Assembly (NCBI GenBank): GCA_030636245.1
Contig: DAOVXI010000035.1
Coordinates: 1 to 11,081, forward strand
Origin: Deltaproteobacteria bacterium
Lineage (GTDB): Bacteria; Desulfobacterota; GWC2-55-46; DRQE01
DNA: 11,081 nt
Direction: 5' to 3'
Part shown: positions 6,090 to 11,081 of the stretch, piece after piece
Layout of the letters: every line of letters begins with the position of its first letter
Numbering within the stretch: position 1 is the first letter of the stretch
Notes under the pieces: generated by a model
What the model was told of the DNA's origin: nothing
Databases searched by the model: none
What the model saw: only the letters and a program-made list of their open reading frames with translations
Program-made: the position numbers and the translations under genes

Positions 6090-6118
6090 AATTTAATGTA
6101 TTTCAGGGCTTCTGTCAA
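6090..6118 (-). promoter_or_regulatory. Predicted sigma-70 promoter of rplM-rpsI
   Basis: A perfect TTGACA (6118-6113), a 17-bp spacer and TAAATT (6095-6090, 4 of 6 matches) on the minus strand. Transcription would begin near 6083, giving a leader of about 90 nt before rplM. Confidence 0.6.
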
Positions 6119-6233
6119 GGAATTTCTTTGATATTGGTTAATTTCTATAATGAGCACCAGGGAACGGTCAGCGCTAAACAAGCAACAAAATCCGCTGCTT
6201 ATCGGAATAATTAAGAAAGCTTCACCTTTTTTA

Positions 6234-6262
6234 TTGACTTTCACGACGATTACCTGAATAAT
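6234..6262 (+). promoter_or_regulatory. Strong predicted promoter of the trypsin-like protease gene
   Basis: TTGACT (6234-6239), exactly 17 bp, then AATAAT (6257-6262); both boxes match the consensus at 5 of 6 positions. The predicted start, about 6268-6270, falls only 2-4 nt before the ATG at 6272, so the mRNA may be leaderless. Confidence 0.6.
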
Positions 6263-6271
6263 TAGGGGGAT

Positions 6272-7138
6272 ATGTTCGCTAAAGCAATAGAAAAAACAGC
6301 GGCCTGGATAAGGCCAGTGCTCACCTCCAACCGTTACTATGACGGCACCGTCGAGACAGGCGGCGGCACACTCACGATAATAAACAAGGACGGCTGGTTC
6401 CTTAGCGCCTCCCATGTTTTTGAGTGCATACCTCTTTTCAGGATGCATTCAAAGGAGTATGAGGACTTTGAGGCAAAGGTCGCGAAACTTAAGGAAAGCA
6501 AGACCGGCAAGAAAGAACTTAAGCGCTTCCACCCGAACCCGAAATGGATAACAGCCTCAAGCATCTGGAGCGGAGAGAGCGGACAAAAGGTTCTGGACCT
6601 AAGCGTCATACCGGAGGCAGACATCCTTATCGGCAGACTTGATCCGTTCGACCCTTCAAAGATAAGCGAGTACCCGAAGATAAAAAACCCAAAGGACGGG
6701 CTAAAGGTCGGTACCAGCCTATGCAAGCTCGGCTACGCGTATAACGAGATAGAAACCACCTTCAACAAAACGACCAACAGCTTCAACCTTGATTTCAAGA
6801 ACCTGGTGAGCTTTCCAATCGAAGGAATGCACACTCGTGATATTATGTTCAAGACCCCTGAAGGGCACGCCAAAGAAGATGTTCTCATAAAGTTCGTTGA
6901 GACATCATCACCCGGACTCAGGGGCCAGAGCGGGTGTCCGGTCTTCGACACGGACGGAGCTATCTGGGGCATTCAAAGCAGAACAACACATCTTCCGCTC
7001 GGCTTCAGCCCGAGCATTGAGAGCAAAGGCAAACGTGTTGTAGAGAACCAGTTCCTGAACGTAGGCTGGGCCATACACCCGGATGTCATCATAGGATTTT
7101 TAAAGGAGCGGGGGATAGAGTTCGAGACCACTGATTAG
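6272..7138 (+). CDS. Cytosolic trypsin-like (S1/HtrA-fold) serine protease
   Basis: The 288-residue product has the serine protease triad in the expected order: His48 in LSASHVF, Asp117 in EADILIGRL and Ser220 in GQSGCP (the family norm is GxSGGP, so Gly is replaced by Cys at 222). There is no signal peptide, transmembrane segment or PDZ domain, so it is probably an intracellular protease without the usual HtrA architecture. Substrate unknown. ATG 6272 is the first possible start, because a TAG lies three codons upstream in frame; the next ATG would remove His48, while an in-frame GTG at residue 16 is an alternative. AGGGGG ends only 2 nt before the ATG, too close for normal use. PilZ and receiver-PilZ genes follow on the same strand. 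Confidence 0.85.
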   Translation: MFAKAIEKTAAWIRPVLTSNRYYDGTVETGGGTLTIINKDGWFLSASHVFECIPLFRMHSKEYEDFEAKVAKLKESKTGKKELKRFHPNPKWITASSIWSGESGQKVLDLSVIPEADILIGRLDPFDPSKISEYPKIKNPKDGLKVGTSLCKLGYAYNEIETTFNKTTNSFNLDFKNLVSFPIEGMHTRDIMFKTPEGHAKEDVLIKFVETSSPGLRGQSGCPVFDTDGAIWGIQSRTTHLPLGFSPSIESKGKRVVENQFLNVGWAIHPDVIIGFLKERGIEFETTD

Positions 7139-7174
7139 TATCTTCCGGTCACAAACGCTCTAAGGGGAGGGCAA

Positions 7175-7597
7175 ATGAACGACCATATCAATGATACACT
7201 CGGCAATCAAAATGCCGATCGCATAAGCGACAGGATGACCATAAGGTGCAAGATAAAGTACGGCACCACATTAAGGCTCGACAAGATCGCCATCAGCGCG
7301 GACATCTCTGAGACTGGGCTTTGCATAAAGACCAACGACATCTACGAACCAGGCACAAAGCTATTCATCAAGATACAGGCAGGCGACCTTAAATTTGAGG
7401 CAGAAGGCGAGGTCATGTGGTCACGCCAGGTACCAAAAGGACTCGACCGGGTTGTAAAGAACGGCATCGGGGTCAGGTTCATAACCATTGACCCGGCCTT
7501 CCTGGATTTCTACAAGGAAAAACACGACAAATTCGAAGGCAATGCCTTTAAGCTTAAGGACTGGAAAGACAAGGACACAGGGGGAGGAACATTCTAA
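7175..7597 (+). CDS. PilZ domain protein (predicted c-di-GMP receptor)
   Basis: A 140-residue single-domain protein. The cyclic di-GMP binding signature is intact: R20xxxR24 followed by D43xSxxG48 (DISETG). The rest has the expected beta-barrel pattern, including a GEVMWSRQV strand and GIGVRF near 97-102. A charged C-terminal tail of about 30 residues follows and is not recognised. PilZ proteins change partner or conformation when c-di-GMP binds, often in motility, polysaccharide or regulatory control. The ATG has a strong GGGGAGG 4 nt upstream and sits 36 bp after the protease stop, with no terminator between, so co-transcription is likely. The partner is unknown; the neighbouring protease or receiver-PilZ protein are candidates by context only. 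Confidence 0.9.
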   Translation: MNDHINDTLGNQNADRISDRMTIRCKIKYGTTLRLDKIAISADISETGLCIKTNDIYEPGTKLFIKIQAGDLKFEAEGEVMWSRQVPKGLDRVVKNGIGVRFITIDPAFLDFYKEKHDKFEGNAFKLKDWKDKDTGGGTF

Positions 7598-7662
7598 CTA
7601 TACCCCTCGGCCTTGATCGCGATACATACTTATAGCAGGACGCACCCTGAAACCTCTTCGTA

Positions 7663-7702
7663 TTGACCCTCTAAGGCAAAGTATTTAATTATTAAAGTAC
7701 TT
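7663..7702 (+). promoter_or_regulatory. Possible promoter and operator before the receiver-PilZ gene
   Basis: TTGACC (7663-7668) is a good -35 box; a -10 box 17 bp on (TAATTA, 7686-7691) is weak. Over it lies a near-perfect dyad: AAGTATTTAAT (7679-7689) and ATTAAAGTACTT (7691-7702), whose arms differ by one inserted base. A protein bound there would block the promoter. The remaining spacer 7598-7662 shows nothing convincing. Confidence 0.35.
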
Positions 7703-7728
7703 ACCACAGCATTAGCAGGATACTAAAG

Positions 7729-8472
7729 ATGATAACTACCACCGGAAAGAACATACTGCTTGCAGATGACAACCAGCTCTTCAGAGAGAAACTCCGTGGT
7801 CTATTGCATGATGCCGGACATTATGTTGTAGCGACCTTTGACGGTATGGGTATTCTAAACGAGCTTACAAAGAACCCGACATCTTATAACCTGCTTATAA
7901 TGGATATGAAACTGCCCCACGTTGACGGCCTTAGCATCCTCAACTGGATGAAAAGAAAGGGCCTCCACGAATCACTAACAACGATCTGCATGTCAGAGAA
8001 CACGGCCTCGGACAATTATACCGAAAGCACCGTCAAAGAACTCGGCGCGAAAAAACTCATCAACAAGGAACTCACGCACAGCGAGGTGCTGAGCGAGGTA
8101 AACTCCGCGTTATTCACCAAAGTTCTGCGCGTTGACAAGTCTCAACGTGTTCCGGTCTCGCTGACATCGCGCTTCAAGCTCGGCATGGGCATACACGAAG
8201 GCTCCATACTCAACATAAGCACAAAGGGGATATTTCTCAAGACCTCCAGGCTACTGCCAAAGGGTTCCTTCCTGAAGGTACAGTTCGATCTGCCCGGCAT
8301 AAGCACCGGCTCATTGACCGCACGCTGTGAGGTCATGTGGCAGACACCGGAGAACTTCATGACAAGCCGCTTCTTCGGCGTCGGCCTGATGTTCAGGAAC
8401 CTGCAGGAAAAGGAAGTAGAGAAGATCGGAAGGTTCGTTGACTTAAAGCTTAGAAGCGACATCCCCGGGTAA
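7729..8472 (+). CDS. Response regulator: receiver domain fused to a C-terminal PilZ domain
   Basis: The 247-residue protein starts with a receiver domain (about 8-127): acidic pair D13 D14, phosphoacceptor Asp59 in LLIMDMKLP, Ser89 in the Thr/Ser position and Lys113 in LINKEL, so phosphorylation chemistry looks intact. The C-terminal domain (about 134-245) is PilZ-like, with N162xSxxG167 (NISTKG), but the arginine motif is altered: R134 and R140 lie six residues apart instead of four. It may bind c-di-GMP poorly or not at all, as in the myxobacterial paralogous PilZ group that it resembles. Such proteins link a histidine kinase to a c-di-GMP or motility output; no kinase is in the window. AGGA lies 8 nt before the ATG. 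A spacer of 131 bp separates it from the PilZ gene, so it may have its own promoter. Confidence 0.9.
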   Translation: MITTTGKNILLADDNQLFREKLRGLLHDAGHYVVATFDGMGILNELTKNPTSYNLLIMDMKLPHVDGLSILNWMKRKGLHESLTTICMSENTASDNYTESTVKELGAKKLINKELTHSEVLSEVNSALFTKVLRVDKSQRVPVSLTSRFKLGMGIHEGSILNISTKGIFLKTSRLLPKGSFLKVQFDLPGISTGSLTARCEVMWQTPENFMTSRFFGVGLMFRNLQEKEVEKIGRFVDLKLRSDIPG

Positions 8473-8504
8473 GTACTTTTCTATCGAAGGGCAATGGCTT
8501 ACCC
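8467..8504. repeat. Inverted repeat between convergent genes
   Basis: GGGTAAG (8467-8473, containing the receiver-PilZ stop codon) and CTTACCC (8498-8504) are perfect 7-bp arms 24 nt apart. It lies between two convergent genes and could slow both transcripts, but lacks a T-run on either strand, so I do not call it a terminator. Confidence 0.35.
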
Positions 8505-8513
8505 TACAAGACT

Positions 8514-8900
8514 TCAATCTTTATAAAAAAATCTTTTAGTGCTCTTATAACTATCTTTATCTATCCAATACCTTGTCGTTCTACCCAATGCTTTCCTTTT
8601 GTATTGCCTTCCTTCCTCTGCTGAAAGTAATCGTCCCAAGAAAAGCACAATATAATTTTCATTATCCTCACTAAATTCGATATCATAATACTTAAGCTTC
8701 TTTTGTTCATCCGACAAATCTTCTATCTTACTAAAAGCAGAATATGCAACATTCCATGCCTTTAAATACTCGCCGGGAACCTTAACTTTAGCTTCTATCT
8801 CATGAAATTCCAGCTCATCACTAGCGCTTAAATTGCTAGCTCCCATTATAAATGATATACAAAACATCACCACTATCAACCTGTATAAAGCAGTCTGCAT
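8514..8900 (-). CDS. Small exported protein of unknown function
   Basis: I place the start at the ATG 8900, giving 128 residues, because GGAGG (8911-8907) is 6 nt upstream; an in-frame TTG two codons earlier touches the ribosome binding site and cannot be the start. Residues 1 to about 27 form a signal peptide: Arg8, a hydrophobic core LIVVMFCISFIMG and a likely cleavage near NLSAS. The mature protein is short and charged, with no family I recognise: EIEAKVKVPGEY, then LGRLLSAEEGRQY and a Lys/Tyr-rich C-terminus. It is noticeably AT-rich, like the TPR-like gene at 1797. It begins 56 bp after the antiporter stop on the same strand, so read-through is possible. Confidence 0.72.
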   Translation of the reverse strand: MQTALYRLIVVMFCISFIMGASNLSASDELEFHEIEAKVKVPGEYLKAWNVAYSAFSKIEDLSDEQKKLKYYDIEFSEDNENYIVLFLGRLLSAEEGRQYKRKALGRTTRYWIDKDSYKSTKRFFYKD

Positions 8901-8956
8901 AACCAACCTCCATTTACTTAAAGATTCCTGATGTTTCGGTGCGTCCTTTACCGCTT

Positions 8957-10939
8957 TTACTCCGTGGGGCAGACCTCTTTAAGGAACTCCATGGCCTTGT
9001 GAAGCTCCGCGTGAGAACCGATAAGAACGAACATGTCACCGGTGGCGACCTCGAAATCTCCTCTCGGATTGGTTGTCGCCTTACCTTCCCTTATGATCGC
9101 CATAACACTTACACCGCCGGTTATCTTCCTAAGGTCCAGCTCACTGAGCTTCATTCCCGCGACACTGCACTCGGGGTTTACAAAGAAGGTATCCATAACG
9201 CTTGTGTCAAGGATGGAAGCAAGGCGCGCAAGGCGGTCGGCCGAGAGCGACTGGCCCCTTAACATAGCGTAGCCCTCCTGACGCACAAGGTCTATCTGGT
9301 TCTGAATGATATTGCCGGGGGTGTTGTACTCCTTAAGCACACGCGCGAATATCTCAACGGATGTCTCGAACTCCTCCGTGACGACCTGGCTCGCACCAAG
9401 AGAGTAAAGCTCTTCAAGGTCCTCGGTGTATCTGGTACGAACGACTATGGTCAAAAGAGGATTAAGCTCGCTGGCGTTCTTAACGGTCCTTCTTGTGCTG
9501 ACGGCATCGGTTATGGCAAGCACCAGCATCTTCGCCTTTTTTACCCCAAGCCGCCTTAAGACCTCCGGGTGGCTTGAGTCTCCGAAGTAGGCCTTGTGCC
9601 CATCCCTTTTTGCCTGCTTTATACGTTCGCTATTTATATCGATCACTATGTGATTGATGCCCGTGGACTTAAGCACGCGCGCCAAGTTCTTGCCACTCAA
9701 GCCATAGCCGACTATTATGACATGGTTCTCGGTAGAGACACGGCTCTCGCCGAGAAGGGACATCTTGAGCCCCAACTTTCTTGATATGAAAGCGGCGATG
9801 TTCGGTGAGAGCTGAAAGACAAACGGCGTAAGCGTCATAGTTATAAGAGCGACGGCAAGGAGCATCTGATACAGCTCGTTGCTTATAAGGTTGAACTCCT
9901 CGCCCATCATAATAAGAATAAATGAGAACTCCCCTATCTGCGCCAGGTTGAGTCCGACGATGATGGATAGCCTCAAGGGATATTTGAGTACTTGCCCTAT
10001 GCCTATAACAACCAAAGCCTTCAGGGAAACTATGCCGAGAACGATAAGCATAACCTCCAGAAGATGACCAAAAAGGAACTCGATATTCAGGAGCATGCCG
10101 ATGGAGACAAAAAAGAGCGAGCTGAAGGTGTCGCGGAACGGCAAGACCTCGGCCACTATCTGGTTCGAGTACTCGCTCTCGCTTATGGCAAGCCCCGCTA
10201 TAAATGCACCGAGCGCGAGAGAAAGACCGATGGAGGAGGTAAGCCAGGCTGTCCCCAGACAGACAAGAACGATCGTAAGTATAAAGACCTCACGGTTACG
10301 GAGCTTCACCACAAGGTTGAAAAGCCTCGGGACCAGGAAGGCGACCGTTACGACTATAGCGGCTATGGCAAGGAGCGCGATGCCGATCTCTTTGGCCATG
10401 ACAAGAAAATCAAGCTCGCCCTGCGTTCCGATGCCCTGGATGACAAGCACCATCAGGACCATGCATATATCCTGGAAAAGAAGTATCCCGACAGAGAGCT
10501 TGCCGTGTGATGAGTTGACCTCGTCACGGTCAATAAGAAGTTTCAGCACGATCGCGGATGACGAAAGCGAGACGACAAAACCGAGAAGAAGGGCTATCTC
10601 TATGGGTTGACCAAGATAAAGAGAAAAGAAAAGAACAAACGCTATGGTTATACCGAGCTGAAGGCCGCCGCCGAGCATGGCCTCGCGCCTTATCTTGAGC
10701 ATGCGTGTTATGCTGAACTCAAGTCCGATCGTGAAGAGCAGCAGAACAACACCTATCTGCGCCAATGTTTCTATCGTATGAGAACTTGTAACAAGCCCGA
10801 AACCGGAGGGGCCGATAACAACACCGGCAACAAAAAATCCTACGATCGTTGGTATCCCTATTCGTGTAAGCACGATGCTTATAACAACAGAGACGGCCAT
10901 TAATATTACAAGGTCTTGTAGAAGCGGAATGCTCTCCAT
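8957..10939 (-). CDS. CPA2-family cation:proton antiporter with RCK (TrkA-N and TrkA-C) domains
   Basis: A complete 660-residue inner-membrane transporter of the KefB/KefC/YbaL type. Residues 1 to about 385 hold roughly twelve transmembrane segments; LLFQD at 153-157 gives the Gln156-Asp157 pair typical of K+/H+ rather than Na+/H+ members. LALGAFIAGL (241-250) is also characteristic. A TrkA-N Rossmann domain follows (about 405-520) with GYGLSG at 411-416 and Asp434 at the end of the second strand, as expected for NAD(H) or related nucleotide binding. A TrkA-C domain occupies about 578-655. The protein probably exchanges K+ for H+ under nucleotide control, for pH or osmotic balance. ATG 10939 has AGGA 7 nt upstream. 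The precise ion and the Kef subtype cannot be settled from sequence alone, so no gene symbol is given. Confidence 0.93.
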   Translation of the reverse strand: MESIPLLQDLVILMAVSVVISIVLTRIGIPTIVGFFVAGVVIGPSGFGLVTSSHTIETLAQIGVVLLLFTIGLEFSITRMLKIRREAMLGGGLQLGITIAFVLFFSLYLGQPIEIALLLGFVVSLSSSAIVLKLLIDRDEVNSSHGKLSVGILLFQDICMVLMVLVIQGIGTQGELDFLVMAKEIGIALLAIAAIVVTVAFLVPRLFNLVVKLRNREVFILTIVLVCLGTAWLTSSIGLSLALGAFIAGLAISESEYSNQIVAEVLPFRDTFSSLFFVSIGMLLNIEFLFGHLLEVMLIVLGIVSLKALVVIGIGQVLKYPLRLSIIVGLNLAQIGEFSFILIMMGEEFNLISNELYQMLLAVALITMTLTPFVFQLSPNIAAFISRKLGLKMSLLGESRVSTENHVIIVGYGLSGKNLARVLKSTGINHIVIDINSERIKQAKRDGHKAYFGDSSHPEVLRRLGVKKAKMLVLAITDAVSTRRTVKNASELNPLLTIVVRTRYTEDLEELYSLGASQVVTEEFETSVEIFARVLKEYNTPGNIIQNQIDLVRQEGYAMLRGQSLSADRLARLASILDTSVMDTFFVNPECSVAGMKLSELDLRKITGGVSVMAIIREGKATTNPRGDFEVATGDMFVLIGSHAELHKAMEFLKEVCPTE

Positions 10940-10986
10940 CTTACCGTCCTTTTAGGTTCTTGTTATAACTTTACTGCAACAATCTA

Positions 10987-10995
10987 TTTATAGCA
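10987..10995 (-). promoter_or_regulatory. Possible extended -10 promoter of the antiporter gene
   Basis: TGCTATAAA on the minus strand is an extended -10 type box and is identical to the one before argC. Transcription would start near 10980, about 40 nt before the ATG. No clear -35 box is visible. The rest of 10940-11081 is AT-rich; it also contains a 9-bp inverted repeat, CTTAATTCT (11015-11023) and AGAATTAAG (11055-11063), and no gene that I can support. Confidence 0.35.
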
Positions 10996-11081
10996 TAACA
11001 TTTCTAGTTTTTCTCTTAATTCTCCGTAATCTCGTCATTCTCTTCTCAAAAAATAGAATTAAGCGAAAAAAAAGAGCGGTA

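Noticed and set aside
6150..6257. Plus-strand 35-codon ORF just before the protease gene
   Set aside because: It has no ribosome binding site, unremarkable composition and overlaps the protease promoter boxes; probably chance.
6041..6448. Minus-strand open frame of 135 codons across the rplM upstream region
   Set aside because: It overlaps the N-terminal part of the plus-strand protease, which has a clear catalytic triad, and also the rplM promoter. The translation resembles no protein family.
8467..8504. Rho-independent terminator between the receiver-PilZ gene and the small exported gene
   Set aside because: The arms are perfect, but the loop is 24 nt and no T-run follows on either strand, so I list it only as an inverted repeat.
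9992..10610. Long plus-strand frames (over 170 codons) opposite the antiporter
   Set aside because: They are antisense shadows of a complete CPA2 antiporter with intact motifs, and their translations are low-complexity and charged without family resemblance.

Overview
The window looks like chromosomal DNA of a Gram-negative bacterium. The order rplM-rpsI-argC, the PilZ and receiver-PilZ proteins and the CPA2 antiporter are all familiar from Deltaproteobacteria-like lineages (Desulfobacterota in the wide sense). I infer this from gene order and protein families, not from a database match, so treat the phylum as tentative. No phage, transposase, CRISPR array, tRNA or rRNA was seen.

Layout, left to right. 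Positions 1-1700 (minus) hold uvrB, cut by the window edge and odd in its last ~38 bases. A short divergent promoter region separates it from an AT-rich plus-strand gene for an exported TPR-like protein (1797-2570). This converges on a minus-strand block, read from right to left: rplM (L13), rpsI (S9), argC (arginine biosynthesis) and a site-2 protease with two CBS domains. A strong terminator closes rplM-rpsI, and argC starts just past it. Between argC and the protease lies the most unusual DNA of the window: four tandem units of about 83 bp (3708-4040). Their boundaries fall inside the last codons of argC and the first codons of the protease gene.

At 6272-8472 (plus) there are three genes: a cytosolic trypsin-fold serine protease, a PilZ protein, and a receiver-PilZ fusion. 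They look like a small signalling cluster (c-di-GMP and phosphorylation) of unknown target. At the right end on the minus strand is a complete CPA2 cation/proton antiporter with a nucleotide-binding RCK module. Just downstream of it is a small AT-rich gene for an exported protein of unknown function.

The main observations are as follows. (1) The argC/protease tandem array creates ten-codon mini-ORFs with good ribosome binding sites, conserved LSxPxSI-type ends and hairpins that would cover the ribosome binding site. (2) uvrB and the trypsin-like protease each have a near-consensus promoter whose -10 box lies only 8-9 nt before the start codon, which predicts leaderless or nearly leaderless mRNAs. 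(3) The uvrB reading frame stops matching the family at the window edge.
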